A DNA stretch of 64,000 nucleotides from Haloarcula sebkhae. GTDB lineage: Archaea; Halobacteriota; Halobacteria; Halobacteriales; Haloarculaceae. Every line of letters starts with the position of its first letter. The stretch's first letter is position 1. The stretch lies in contig NZ_BMPD01000001.1 in the NCBI RefSeq assembly GCF_014647415.1, positions 434,001 to 498,000 of the forward strand, given 5' to 3'. The position numbers and the translations under genes are program-made. Positions 34,777-44,202 of this stretch are shown piece after piece. The notes beneath the pieces were generated by a model that did not search any database, was not told the origin of the DNA, and was given only the letters and a program-made list of their open reading frames with translations.

Positions 34777-35886
34777 ATGGCAGATGGTGTCCGCGCCGTG
34801 GTCGCAGACGACTCTCACTTCATGCGGAGTGTCATCTCTGATATCCTCAGTGATGGCGGTATTACTGTCGTTGCGCAGGCGCGTGACGGCGAGGAGGCAG
34901 TGTCAGCCGTTATCGAACACAAACCGGACGTCGTGACGATGGACGTCGAGATGCCGGTAATGAACGGCATTGAAGCAACCGAGCGCATCATGGCCGAGTC
35001 TCCGACGCCGGTGTTGATGCTGTCGGCCCACACCGACGAAAACGCCGACGTGACGTTCGAAGCGCTCGATAAGGGTGCGGTCGACTTCTTCACCAAACCC
35101 GGTGGTGAGGTGTCGATGGAGATGTCACGCTTGAAAGACCAGCTGGTCGAGATGGTCAGCTCCGTCGCGGCGGTCGACGTTGGCGCGACGCGCAGCCGTG
35201 GCGGGACAAGTAGCGACAATGGAGCGGCAGCACCAACAGCCGGCGGTTCAGCTACTGACCGGAAAGAAACCGGGGGTTCGTCAGGCCAGACGGCCTACGT
35301 TGCGAACCCGACGCTCGTTATCGGCTCTTCGACCGGCGGCCCGAAGATGGTGGAACAGGTAATGGAGAACCTCCCAATCGAGGCCGACCTCCGGGTGCTC
35401 ATCATCCAGCATATGCCGGAGGGGTTCACCGGCCGGTTCGCCGAGCGGATCAACACACGAAGCGATTACGAGGTCCGGGAGGCGACAGACGGGGCCCGCA
35501 TCGGCGGCGGTGAAGGCCTCGTCGCTGCCGGTGACCGACACATGGAGGTCAAAAACTACCGGAACGGCCGACTGCGGACGAAGCTGACCCAAGACGAACC
35601 GGTCAACAGTGTCCGTCCGGCCGTCGACGTGACGATGCGAACGGCCGCGGAGACGATCGACGACCCGCTCGTCGGCCTCATCCTCACCGGGATGGGCGAG
35701 GATGGCGCAGACGGGATTCGGCGGATCAAGCAGGCCGGTGGCAAGACCATCGCACAGGACGAGGCCACGTCCGCGGTGTACGGCATGCCAAAGCGTGCCG
35801 TCGAGACGGGCTGTGTGGACACTGTCTTGCCTATCGACGACATCGCGGACGGCATTATCGACACGATTACCACTGAGGTGACCTGA
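34777..35886 (+). CDS. cheB: Chemotaxis methylesterase/glutaminase CheB
   Basis: CheB demethylates transducers, adapting the response, after phosphorylation by CheA. The 369-residue protein has an N-terminal receiver with Asp56 in TMDVEMP, a linker of low complexity (residues about 135-172), and the methylesterase domain with catalytic Ser in GSSTGGP, His in IIQHMPEGFT and Asp in MGEDGADG. It heads the plus-strand chemotaxis operon, and cheA starts two bases after its stop. Confidence 0.94.
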   Translation: MADGVRAVVADDSHFMRSVISDILSDGGITVVAQARDGEEAVSAVIEHKPDVVTMDVEMPVMNGIEATERIMAESPTPVLMLSAHTDENADVTFEALDKGAVDFFTKPGGEVSMEMSRLKDQLVEMVSSVAAVDVGATRSRGGTSSDNGAAAPTAGGSATDRKETGGSSGQTAYVANPTLVIGSSTGGPKMVEQVMENLPIEADLRVLIIQHMPEGFTGRFAERINTRSDYEVREATDGARIGGGEGLVAAGDRHMEVKNYRNGRLRTKLTQDEPVNSVRPAVDVTMRTAAETIDDPLVGLILTGMGEDGADGIRRIKQAGGKTIAQDEATSAVYGMPKRAVETGCVDTVLPIDDIADGIIDTITTEVT

Positions 35887-35888
35887 CA

Positions 35889-37880
35889 ATGGACGACCAG
35901 TATTTAGACGCATTCATCCGTGAAAGTGAAGAAGCGATTACCGAACTCAACAACTCGCTGCTCGAACTCGAATCCGACCCCTCCAACACGGAGGCGATGG
36001 ATTCGATCTTCCGGACAGCCCACACGCTGAAGGGCAACTTCGGCGCGATGGGCTTTGACAACGCAGCAAATCTCGCGCACGCGATGGAGGACCTGCTCGA
36101 CGAGATGCGCCAGGGCGAGATGGAGGTCACGCCGGACCTGATGGACCTCGTCTTCGCTGGCGTCGACCAGATCGAGGTCATCGTCGGGGAGATCGAAGAA
36201 CACGGCGAATCGGGAACGGAGACCGACGAGATGGTCGAAGAACTCCGAGCCGTCCTCGAAGAGGGGGCCGCCGCCGCGGGCGACACCGAAACGGCAGACG
36301 ACGGCGACTCGTCGGACAGCGACGAGTCGCTCACCACGGATGCAGACGTCAGTGATGCCGATATCGACGGCGACGCTGTCGACGAGCAGGTCCTGCAGGC
36401 CGAAATCAGCGTCGGGGAGTCGGATATGCTCGGCGTCGACTCGATGCTGGCCGTCGAGTCCATCGAGGGGCGGTTCGACATTCTCGATTCGAGTCCGAGC
36501 CGTGCCGATATCGAGGACGGCGAGTTTGAGGACACGTTCGTCCTGTATCTCGACGGCCCCGACGCGGCGACTGTCGACGCCGAACTCGGGACGACCGGGA
36601 AGGTCGACAGCTTCGACGTGACCGACGTGACCGACGAACTGGCGAGCGGGGCAGACACCGGTTCTGATGCTGTCGACGAGAGCGACACAGGTTCGAATTC
36701 GAGCGCGGACTCCGACCCGGACGCCGAAGAGGAACACAGCGTCGACGAAATCAAGTCCGTCCGCGTCGACGTAGACCAGCTCGACGATCTTCACGGGCTC
36801 GTCGAGCAACTGGTCACCAGCCGAATCAAGCTCCGGCGCGGTGTCGAGAAAGACGACCTCGACTCCACCGGCGAGACGCTGAACGAACTGGACAAGATCA
36901 CGGCGAACCTCCAGAACACAGTGATGGATATGCGGCTCATCCCGCTGAAGAAGGTCGTCGGGAAGTTCCCGCGGCTCGTCCGGGACCTCGCACGCGAACT
37001 CGACAAGGACATCGAGTTCGAGATCGAGGGCGAGGACATCGAACTCGATCGAACTATCCTCACCGAGATCTCGGACCCGCTGATGCACATCCTGCGGAAC
37101 TCAGTCGACCACGGTATCGAACCGCCCGAGGAGCGCGAACAGGCGGGCAAGCCACGTACCGGCCACATCACGCTCCGGGCCTCCCGCGAGCGCGACCACG
37201 TCATCATCGAAGTCGAAGACGACGGGGCCGGACTCGACGTGGAAGGCATCAGGGAGAAGGCCATCGAGAAAGGCGTCCGCTCGCCTGAGGAACTGGACGC
37301 GATGGACGACTCCGCGGTGTACGACCTCGTGTTCCACCCCGGCTTCTCGACGGCCGACGAAGTGACCGACACCAGCGGACGTGGCGTCGGCATGGACGTC
37401 GTCCACGACACGGTCTCCCAGCTCGACGGGTCGGTCAGCGTCGACTCCGAGCCGGGTGAGGGAACGACCGTGTCACTGCGCCTGCCGGTGACGATGGCTA
37501 TCGTCAAGGTGCTGTTCGTCAAGGTCGGCGACGAGGAGTACGGCGTCCCAATAAAGAACGTGGACGAGATTACCGGAACGGAGGAAGCAAAACAGGTCAA
37601 CGGCCAGGAGGTCATAAAACACAACGACGAGATCTATCCGGTCATCCACCTCGACGACACCTTCGACATCGAGGGCGAGACGGCCAACGGCGACGGAATG
37701 CTCGTCCGCATCCGCGAGTCCGAGCGCCAGGTCGCGCTCCACTGTGACTCGGTCAACAGCCAGGAAGAAGTCGTCGTCAAGCCCCTGGAGGGTATCCTCT
37801 CGGGAACACCCGGTCTCTCGGGTACGGCTGTACTGGGCGACGGGAACATCGTCCACATCCTCGACGTGGTGACGCTATGA
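35889..37880 (+). CDS. cheA: Chemotaxis histidine kinase CheA
   Basis: CheA autophosphorylates and passes phosphate to CheY and CheB. The 663-residue protein has P1 with His45 in FRTAHTLKG, a P2 receiver-binding domain (residues about 160-250, with acidic linkers), and P3 dimerisation (HGLVEQLVTSRIKLRRG). P4 follows with the ATP-binding N box ILRNSVDHGIEPP, G1 VEDDGAGLD and G2 GRGVGMDVV, then the CheW-like P5. It overlaps cheR by four bases in an ATGA junction. Confidence 0.95.
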   Translation: MDDQYLDAFIRESEEAITELNNSLLELESDPSNTEAMDSIFRTAHTLKGNFGAMGFDNAANLAHAMEDLLDEMRQGEMEVTPDLMDLVFAGVDQIEVIVGEIEEHGESGTETDEMVEELRAVLEEGAAAAGDTETADDGDSSDSDESLTTDADVSDADIDGDAVDEQVLQAEISVGESDMLGVDSMLAVESIEGRFDILDSSPSRADIEDGEFEDTFVLYLDGPDAATVDAELGTTGKVDSFDVTDVTDELASGADTGSDAVDESDTGSNSSADSDPDAEEEHSVDEIKSVRVDVDQLDDLHGLVEQLVTSRIKLRRGVEKDDLDSTGETLNELDKITANLQNTVMDMRLIPLKKVVGKFPRLVRDLARELDKDIEFEIEGEDIELDRTILTEISDPLMHILRNSVDHGIEPPEEREQAGKPRTGHITLRASRERDHVIIEVEDDGAGLDVEGIREKAIEKGVRSPEELDAMDDSAVYDLVFHPGFSTADEVTDTSGRGVGMDVVHDTVSQLDGSVSVDSEPGEGTTVSLRLPVTMAIVKVLFVKVGDEEYGVPIKNVDEITGTEEAKQVNGQEVIKHNDEIYPVIHLDDTFDIEGETANGDGMLVRIRESERQVALHCDSVNSQEEVVVKPLEGILSGTPGLSGTAVLGDGNIVHILDVVTL

Positions 37881-38686
37881 ACAAAGGTAGCGAGCGCACC
37901 TTCGAAGATCTCGTGGAGTTCATCGGCGATGAGATGGACTTCGAGTCGGGCTTTTACAACGACTCGTACCTCGACCGCCGCATCACCGCGCGGATGCGCC
38001 GAACCGACACCGAGGACTACCAGTCCTACCAGCGACTGCTGGAACGCGACGACGGCGAGCGCGAGGAACTGCTCGATTCGCTGTCGATCAACGTCACCGG
38101 TTTCTTCCGGAACCCTGAGGCGTGGGAGCGACTGCGGCCGGTCCTCCGCGAACTCACGGAGAACAACCGTCGCGTCAGGCTCTGGTCGGCCCCGAGTGCC
38201 GACGGCCGCGAGCCGTATTCGGCGGCGATGCTGGCACTCGACGACCCCGAGATCGACGCCCGCCGGGTCGAGATCACGGCGACAGACATCAACGCCGACA
38301 TCCTCGAAGAGGCCCGTGACGGGACCTACGCGACCTCTCAGACGACCGACATCGCCGACGAACTGGAGCCACTGGGCGATTACACGAAATACATCCAGCA
38401 GGACGGCGACACGTTTCAGGTGCGGGATCAGGTCAAAGAGATGGTCACGTTCGAGCAACACGACCTCATCCGGGGCGACCCCAAGCGTGATTTCGATCTG
38501 GTGTTCTGCCGGAACCTCCTCATCTACATCGACTCGGAGTTCAAGGTCCCCATCTTCGAGACGATCCGCGGGTCGCTCCGCGAGGGCGGGTATCTCATGA
38601 TCGGCATGACCGAGACGCTACCCGGGGAGTGTCGGGATTCCTTCGAAGCGGTCGACAAACGACACCGCATCTACCGGCGTGTGTAG
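37877..38686 (+). CDS. cheR: Chemoreceptor methyltransferase CheR
   Basis: CheR transfers methyl from SAM to transducer glutamates. The 269-residue protein has the all-helical N-terminal domain (ERTFEDLVEFIGDEMDFES, then YNDSYLDRRITARMRR) and the SAM domain with NVTGFFRNPEAW. Its SAM loop reads WSAPSADGREPYS, a haloarchaeal variant of the bacterial WSAGCATGEEPYS. LVFCRNLLIYID is also conserved. It is coupled to cheA by a 4-base overlap and followed by the HEAT gene with a 6-base gap. Confidence 0.93.
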   Translation: MNKGSERTFEDLVEFIGDEMDFESGFYNDSYLDRRITARMRRTDTEDYQSYQRLLERDDGEREELLDSLSINVTGFFRNPEAWERLRPVLRELTENNRRVRLWSAPSADGREPYSAAMLALDDPEIDARRVEITATDINADILEEARDGTYATSQTTDIADELEPLGDYTKYIQQDGDTFQVRDQVKEMVTFEQHDLIRGDPKRDFDLVFCRNLLIYIDSEFKVPIFETIRGSLREGGYLMIGMTETLPGECRDSFEAVDKRHRIYRRV

Positions 38687-38692
38687 CGACCA

Positions 38693-39925
38693 ATGAGTCT
38701 CTACGAACTGGAACGGGACGGCAAGGCACAGGAACTCATCCGCCTCCTCAGAGAGAGCGACAACGAACGGGTCAAGACCCGTGCCGCGGAGCTACTGGGG
38801 AACTTCGACGACCACGACGACCGGCGCGACGTGGTCAACGCGCTCGTGGACGCAGCCCAGAGCGACAGCGATGCCATCACCGGCGCGGCTATCGACTCGC
38901 TCGACGAACTCGGCGACGACGCGATCACGCAACTCATCGGGAGTATGGCCGGCGTCGACCTCGAAGACGACGCGGCCGACTGGGTGAAGGCGAAGGCGTA
39001 CATGCAGGTGCTCGACGCTGACGTGCCGGAACTCCGGATGGCAGCGGCGAACGGTCTCGGAAACCTGGACCAGGCTGACGCGGTCCCGAAGCTCGCGGAG
39101 CGCTTCGAGGACCCTGACCCACGAGTGCGGGCGCGGGCGGCCCGGTCTGCCGGGAAGATCGGCGACTCGCGGGCGACAACGCCGCTGGAGTCAGTCCTGT
39201 CGGACCCGAAAGCCGGCGTCAGGCGTGAGGCCGCCGACGCGCTGGGCAACATCGGGAACCGACAGGCGCTCCAGGCGCTGCTCCCGCTGTACGAGGACGA
39301 CGACGAGCGAGTTCGGCGCATCGCCGTCGGGGCGTTTGGGAATTTCGGCAACGACCGGCCGGTCGACTATCTCATCGAAGCCCTCTCGGACGACTCCGCC
39401 GCCGTCCGCCGGACGGCCGTCTACTCGCTCATCGAACTCCTGTCAAACGTCCCGACCGACCAGAGCCACGAGATCCGTGACACCGTCGTCGAGAAGCTCT
39501 CGAACACGGACGACCGGAGCGTCGTCGTGCCGCTGGTCGAGATTCTCGAAGAGAGTACGCAGGCCGCCCAGCGGCGCAACACCGCTTGGATGCTCGGCCG
39601 GGTCACCAGCCAGGAAGAGCGTGACCGCGTCATCGAATCGCTGGTCGACGCGCTCGGCGAGGACGATCAGATGCTCCGGCAGTTCGCCGCCACCAGCCTC
39701 GCCGAACTCGGCGACGATGACAACATGGTGGAACGGCGGCTGCTCAAGATCGTACAGGACGACGGCGTCGACCCCGAAGTCCGGGGCCAGGCCATCTTCA
39801 CCCTCGGGAAGGTCGGCGGCGAGCGCTCTCGGAAGACGCTGGACAAGCTCATCGACGAGACCGAACACGACGTGGTCCGGAAGAAGGCCTTCTCGGCCAT
39901 CTCGAAGCTCGGTGGCCGCGGATGA
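38693..39925 (+). CDS. HEAT-repeat protein of the chemotaxis operon
   Basis: This 410-residue protein consists of tandem HEAT/PBS-lyase-like helical repeats, for example ADALGNIGNRQALQALLPLYEDDD and RRTAVYSLIELLSNVP. In Halobacterium the homologous gene lies beside the two cheF genes and was tested with them as an archaea-specific chemotaxis component, from memory of the literature. It is probably a protein-protein scaffold without catalysis. It starts 6 bases after cheR, so it belongs to the operon. Confidence 0.88.
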   Translation: MSLYELERDGKAQELIRLLRESDNERVKTRAAELLGNFDDHDDRRDVVNALVDAAQSDSDAITGAAIDSLDELGDDAITQLIGSMAGVDLEDDAADWVKAKAYMQVLDADVPELRMAAANGLGNLDQADAVPKLAERFEDPDPRVRARAARSAGKIGDSRATTPLESVLSDPKAGVRREAADALGNIGNRQALQALLPLYEDDDERVRRIAVGAFGNFGNDRPVDYLIEALSDDSAAVRRTAVYSLIELLSNVPTDQSHEIRDTVVEKLSNTDDRSVVVPLVEILEESTQAAQRRNTAWMLGRVTSQEERDRVIESLVDALGEDDQMLRQFAATSLAELGDDDNMVERRLLKIVQDDGVDPEVRGQAIFTLGKVGGERSRKTLDKLIDETEHDVVRKKAFSAISKLGGRG

Positions 39926-39984
39926 GTCAGCCGAGTGGATTAAGACGCGGCGGGGCGTACACGAGAGCGATAGCTGGCTAACCG

Positions 39985-40848
39985 ATGAGCGATGGAGAAC
40001 ACGCACTGGTCGATACGAAGGGGAAGTTCGTCCAGGTTGTCTCGGATGGGCGCAAGCGCAACGACATCGAGTGGCTACCCGGCCGGATTCTCCTCTCGAA
40101 CAAGCGCCTCGTCCTCGCGACCAACGACGGCAAGCGGACAATCCCGCTGTCGAAGGTCAGCAGCGTCACCGCCAGCCAGATGAACCAACCCCTCGCACAG
40201 GTGGACAGCTACATCAAGGTGCAGGCCGGCCGGAACGTGACGCTCATCTCGGCGAAGAAAGCCGATGAGTTTCAGGAAAAACTCTACAGCACGCTGCTTG
40301 ACCAGACTGTTGTCCTCATCAATCATCCTGCAGTCAAGGGCGGCGTTGTGCAGGACGGCGGCTGGGAGAAGGGCCGGCTCAAGCTCGACGGCGACTGCAT
40401 CAATCTCGCCATCGCCAGCGGCACGTTCGTCGAACTGGATATCGACGACGTTGGGACCGTCGAGTCCAAGGAGAAGACGATCCGCGGCGACGAGCGACCG
40501 CTGTTGGAGGTCGAACACACTATCGAAGGGACCAGCGTCGAGACCCACATTTCGGGGACGCCGCGTCACGTCTCGCTCATCGAGGGGCTCGTCCGGCAGG
40601 GCGAGCAGCGCAATATCGCCGACGACGTAGACCTCACCGATAAGGAGACGCAAGTACTGATGGCGCTGTACTCCGGCATCTCGCCGTTCAAGATTCCGGA
40701 TTTCGTCGATATGGAGATCGAGGAAGTCGAAGACGTGTACGATCGGTTGATGGAGGCCGATATCCTCGAACCGGTCCGGACACGCCGGGAGGTCCAGCTC
40801 GAGGCCCGCGGCCGCTCGATCGCGAGCGACGCGATGGCCGACCAGTGA
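39985..40848 (+). CDS. cheF: Archaeal chemotaxis protein CheF (copy 1)
   Basis: CheF links CheY, CheD and CheC to the archaellum switch proteins and is needed for tactic responses. The 287-residue protein matches the family (formerly DUF439) with DGKRTIPLSKVSSV, KGRLKLDGDCINLAI and a C-terminal winged-helix-like part (LTDKETQVLMALYSGISPFKIPDFVDMEIEEVEDVYDRLMEADIL). It is 59 bases downstream of the HEAT gene. A paralogue is at 41825. Confidence 0.92.
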   Translation: MSDGEHALVDTKGKFVQVVSDGRKRNDIEWLPGRILLSNKRLVLATNDGKRTIPLSKVSSVTASQMNQPLAQVDSYIKVQAGRNVTLISAKKADEFQEKLYSTLLDQTVVLINHPAVKGGVVQDGGWEKGRLKLDGDCINLAIASGTFVELDIDDVGTVESKEKTIRGDERPLLEVEHTIEGTSVETHISGTPRHVSLIEGLVRQGEQRNIADDVDLTDKETQVLMALYSGISPFKIPDFVDMEIEEVEDVYDRLMEADILEPVRTRREVQLEARGRSIASDAMADQ

Positions 40849-40900
40849 CCGGGACGGACGGTTCGACGCGTTTTTGAAGCGCGGTTGATTGAGAACAGGT

Positions 40901-41290
40901 ATGGCAGAATTCACGGTTGCCGTCTCCGACCCGGAGGACGGCCACACCTACCAGATCGACGTTGACGGACAGGACGCAAACCGCTTCATCGGCCGCGAAC
41001 TCGGCGACGAGGTCGACGGCGGCGCTGTCGGCCTCGACGGCTACACGCTCGAACTGACCGGCGGCTCGGACACCTCTGGCCGACCGATGCGACCCGACGT
41101 TCGCGGCGTCGCGACGAAGGAGATCATGTCCGACGGCGGCGTCGGCTTCAAGCCGACCACCGACGGCGAGCGCAAGCGCATCACCGTCCGCGGCCGCGAG
41201 GTCAGCGACGACACGCGCCAGATCAACGCGAAGATCACGGCCCGCGGCAGCGACGACGTGGCCGACCTCCTCGGCGACGACGACGAGTAA
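40901..41290 (+). CDS. rps6e: 30S ribosomal protein S6e
   Basis: This 129-residue protein is archaeal S6e, a small-subunit ribosomal protein found only in archaea and eukaryotes. Matching blocks are [70 protein letters not shown] and [13 protein letters not shown]. The upstream start four codons earlier is ignored, and a T-rich element about 28 bases before the ATG supports it. Its position between two cheF copies is notable. Confidence 0.95.
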   Translation: MAEFTVAVSDPEDGHTYQIDVDGQDANRFIGRELGDEVDGGAVGLDGYTLELTGGSDTSGRPMRPDVRGVATKEIMSDGGVGFKPTTDGERKRITVRGREVSDDTRQINAKITARGSDDVADLLGDDDE

Positions 41291-41295
41291 GTCAC

Positions 41296-41724
41296 GTGCC
41301 GGATCGCGTTCCCAGTGACCACGAAACCGTCGAGACGCATCGCGTTCCCGTCGAGCCGGTCGGCCGAACCGACCGACCGCGAGTCGTGCTCCCGGATGAG
41401 TTGGGTTTCGACGACGGCGACACCGTCCGCCTTGCGCTGGACGGCGACCGGTACCACGCCGTCGTCGAGACGAATCTCGACGGCGAGCCGGTGATCTCAC
41501 ACGTCGCCGACAACCGCCGCCTGGCCCGCGAACGGGACGGGACGAACCGCCTCGCGGAGTGGGTCGCCGATAGTGATGTCTCGCTCGACGGCTCGGCGCA
41601 CCTCGACGTGGTCACCGACGGGACCGAGTACGGCCTCCGAACGCCGGGCAAGCGCGTCGTCTATACAGCGACCGGCGGACCGGACTCCTCGCTGTCTGAT
41701 ATCGCTCGAAATCTCGATAATTGA
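41296..41724 (+). CDS. Small conserved haloarchaeal protein
   Basis: This 142-residue protein begins with GTG five bases after the S6e stop, so it is probably co-transcribed. It has a beta-rich central region with repeated hydrophobic/charged strands (DGDTVRLALDGDRYHAVVE, then SAHLDVVTDGTEYGLRTPGKRVVY). I recognise it as a family known in haloarchaea only by a DUF number. No function can be given. Confidence 0.75.
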   Translation: MPDRVPSDHETVETHRVPVEPVGRTDRPRVVLPDELGFDDGDTVRLALDGDRYHAVVETNLDGEPVISHVADNRRLARERDGTNRLAEWVADSDVSLDGSAHLDVVTDGTEYGLRTPGKRVVYTATGGPDSSLSDIARNLDN

Positions 41725-41730
41725 CGCCGG

Positions 41731-41763
41731 TCGGCACTATTTTGCCGAATAACTCCGATTTTT
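41731..41763 (+). terminator. Hairpin and T-run after S6e operon
   Basis: The arms tcggca and tgccga (41731-41736 and 41743-41748) with a 6-base loop are followed 9 bases on by a T-run at 41759-41763. This is the probable end of the rps6e transcript. Confidence 0.5.
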
Positions 41764-41824
41764 GCTGCTGATACTCGCGCGAAACGCTCAATATCAGTGC
41801 TGATGTACATCGGGTAACGGACGA

Positions 41825-42703
41825 ATGTCGGAATCAGTGATCGCGGATTTCGTCGGCAAATTCAACTCCGAAGTGGCCGGTCGGGGCGACCCTATCAGAG
41901 GTCGGATCGTCCTCTCGCAAAAGCGGCTGGTACTGGCCGCGAGCGAGGACGACAAGCTGACGATCCCGCTGGATTCGATTTTCGACATCGCCATCGGGCA
42001 GGTCCCACCCGACCTAGGCGATTTTTTCGACTCGACGGTGACGATTGCCTTCGAGCGCAATGGGAAGCGACTCGTCGCGGCCATCGAAGCCGGCGACGAG
42101 AAGATCGAGAAGTTCGGCACGGTACTGTTCAAGGCGGTTATCAACGGCACCGAAACGACGGTCAAAGAGCGCGCCCGCGTCGGTGGTCGCGTCACCGACG
42201 AATCGTTCAAAACGGCGAAGCTGTTTCTCACGCCCGGTAACGTCGAGTTCCGGCGCAACGACGGGTCGTTCAACATCGATCTCAAGACAGTGTCGGACTT
42301 CGACCGGAACACGCGGGAAATTAACGGCAAAGGCCGGCCGGTGCTGACGGTCCGGCACATGAAAGACGGAACGGCCATGACGACGCTGGCTGCGATGGCC
42401 TCGAACCGAAAGATGTCCATCCTCGGGCGCTATCTCCGCCGCGAGTACGCCGAACTCATGGAGGAGCTCAAAGACGTCGAACTCACGAAGGACAAGAAGG
42501 AGGTGCTGGTCGCCATGTACTCGACCGGCGACATGGACGGGATGCCGCTTGCGAGTATTCTCGGCAAGGACTCCTCGCAGGTGTCGATGATTCTCCAGGA
42601 CCTCTCAGCCGACGGCCTCGTACAGGACGGCTCCGACGGGCCGACGCTCACGCCGACTGGCAAGGTCGTCGCCAGCCGCCACCTCGAAGATGTGAACGCC
42701 TGA
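41825..42703 (+). CDS. cheF: Archaeal chemotaxis protein CheF (copy 2)
   Basis: This 292-residue paralogue of CheF keeps the family order: RGRIVLSQKRLVLAASEDDKLTIPLDSI, GSFNIDLKTVSDF and a C-terminal helix-turn-helix-like part (LTKDKKEVLVAMYSTGDMDGMPLASILGKDSSQVSMILQDLSADGLV). It is more basic in its C-terminal half than copy 1. Both copies in haloarchaea interact with CheY and the Arl switch proteins. It has its own promoter region after the rps6e pair. Confidence 0.9.
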   Translation: MSESVIADFVGKFNSEVAGRGDPIRGRIVLSQKRLVLAASEDDKLTIPLDSIFDIAIGQVPPDLGDFFDSTVTIAFERNGKRLVAAIEAGDEKIEKFGTVLFKAVINGTETTVKERARVGGRVTDESFKTAKLFLTPGNVEFRRNDGSFNIDLKTVSDFDRNTREINGKGRPVLTVRHMKDGTAMTTLAAMASNRKMSILGRYLRREYAELMEELKDVELTKDKKEVLVAMYSTGDMDGMPLASILGKDSSQVSMILQDLSADGLVQDGSDGPTLTPTGKVVASRHLEDVNA

Positions 42704-42725
42704 CAGAGCGGTAGTGCTCGTCGGC

Positions 42726-43148
42726 TTACTCCTCGGCCGCGACAATCGTACTAACTCTGGCGTTTTCCTTGAGCTTCAGCCCCGCGCCGCCGACCGATAG
42801 CGGCACGCGCGGAAGCGCATCGACGTCCAGCGTCGGGTGGGACGCGCCGCGTTCGAGCAGTTCCGTCCGCGGCTGGAGTGTCACCGTCGCCTCGCCGGTC
42901 AGCGACTCATTGTACTCGATGAGGTACTGACCGTCCCGCAGCGTCCACCACTCGTAGTCGTCGTCCGGGTCTCGCTTTTCGCTCGCGTGGGGCACCACTT
43001 CAGCCGCGTCGAGTTCGCCGCCGCCGAAATCGATGCGCCCCGGCTCGACGATCTCGTACACCGCAGCGACGGTGAGGTCGAACCCCGGGCTGTCGGTCTG
43101 GGTCGGTTCGTGGACGATGTCCGTGACGTACTCGGCGAAGTCGGTCAT
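42726..43148 (-). CDS. Degenerate dUTPase/dCTP deaminase-fold paralogue
   Basis: This 140-residue protein parallels the DCD-fold protein at 2196-2657: FDLTVAAVYEIVEPGRIDFG matches its VDLTLGSIYEQSEPGRIERG, and LQPRTELLERG matches its LLPRSSLLRN. However, the Arg-Ser of PRSS is replaced by PRTE, and the DAGYEG loop is missing. It is probably not a standard dUTPase or deaminase. It may be a regulator, a nucleotide sensor or a new activity. The start MTDFAEY is used, with a ctaaaag element 28 bases upstream. It converges with cheF. Confidence 0.7.
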   Translation of the reverse strand: MTDFAEYVTDIVHEPTQTDSPGFDLTVAAVYEIVEPGRIDFGGGELDAAEVVPHASEKRDPDDDYEWWTLRDGQYLIEYNESLTGEATVTLQPRTELLERGASHPTLDVDALPRVPLSVGGAGLKLKENARVSTIVAAEE

Positions 43149-43252
43149 GTACGTCTGTATGCCGTGAGCGTGCCTAAAAGTGAGGCTATGACGGGACAGT
43201 GACCTGTGGGAGGAACGCGGCACTTTTGCCCAGCGAGTGACTCCCTCTCTGC

Positions 43253-43684
43253 ATGACCAAACACACGGAGTTTCTGGCGGGTGAGCGGCCTGAAGACGTG
43301 CTGTTCTTCCTCCACGAGGACGCCGTCTCGAACCCGGGCGCACTGGCCGAGTACGCCGACGAAGTCGAGGACGGGCACATCCTCGTCCTGCCGGGCGACG
43401 ACGGCCGGAGTGCGTTCCAGTCGGCGACGGGCATCGACCCGATGGGACTGGCCCAGCAGGCGATGGGCACCGAAGGCGACATTCACGACGACCTGACGGG
43501 TGCGGTCTGTCCGGTCGCGGAGGAGGAACCGGAGAGCGACCACACCACCAGCTTCGTCTTCGCCTTCGCCGAGGAACAGAACGAGGACGTGGGCGGCCTC
43601 TACGCTGAGGGCGACGTGGTCCACGCCTACGCGGTGTGTGCCTGTGGGGAACGATACAGCGACAAGTGGGTCGTCGGGGAGTAG
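43253..43684 (+). CDS. Conserved haloarchaeal protein (DUF5807-like)
   Basis: This 143-residue acidic protein starts MTKHTEFLAGERPEDVLFFLHEDAV and ends with two cysteines in AYAVCACGERYSDKWV, perhaps a metal site. From memory this matches a haloarchaea-restricted DUF family (DUF5807). I cannot confirm the number. No function is known to me. It stands alone. Confidence 0.7.
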   Translation: MTKHTEFLAGERPEDVLFFLHEDAVSNPGALAEYADEVEDGHILVLPGDDGRSAFQSATGIDPMGLAQQAMGTEGDIHDDLTGAVCPVAEEEPESDHTTSFVFAFAEEQNEDVGGLYAEGDVVHAYAVCACGERYSDKWVVGE

Positions 43685-43685
43685 C

Positions 43686-44123
43686 TTACAGCAGGAACGG
43701 TTCAGCCAGTCGGATGAGCAGTGCCTTCGGCAGGCCCGTGACGGGACTCCCATCGTGCGCATACGAGATCCCGACTTCGTCGCGAGTGACACTGTGGCGG
43801 AGGTGCTGGACGCCGTCGAGGAGGAACCAGCAGCCGAGGAGCGTCCCCGAGATGACGACCCATGTCGGGCCGGCGGCCGCGACCGTGTACGCCGCGAAGC
43901 CGAACACAAGGAAGCCAAACACTACGTGGTCGGCGTAGTCGCCGACAGCGACCTGAGCGGCGTCGGCGGCGAGCCAGACACAGAAGGCCATCGCCGCCAC
44001 GGCTGCGGCGTACCGTAGTGAGCCGTCGAGGACCAGCAGCGTCGCGCCGACAGCGACGGTGCTTCCGAGTCGCTGTCGGATGGCTGTCTCGCGCCAGATT
44101 CGAGTATGGAGGGATTCGGTCAT
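43686..44123 (-). CDS. Four-helix membrane protein
   Basis: This 145-residue protein has hydrophobic segments at LGSTVAVGATLLVLDGSL, YAAAVAAMAFCVWLAADAAQ, HVVFGFLVFGFAAYTVAAAG and TWVVISGTLLGCWFLLDGV. No known family is recognised. The GTG just upstream is an alternative start. It ends one base from the DUF5807-like gene's end, so the two converge. Confidence 0.6.
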   Translation of the reverse strand: MTESLHTRIWRETAIRQRLGSTVAVGATLLVLDGSLRYAAAVAAMAFCVWLAADAAQVAVGDYADHVVFGFLVFGFAAYTVAAAGPTWVVISGTLLGCWFLLDGVQHLRHSVTRDEVGISYAHDGSPVTGLPKALLIRLAEPFLL

Positions 44124-44202
44124 CACCCGGGAGTGACGGCAGATAAATAAATCAACGTTGCGTCGAGCGACAATACACCGTCAGCGTCGCTTGCGGGTCG
44201 GT

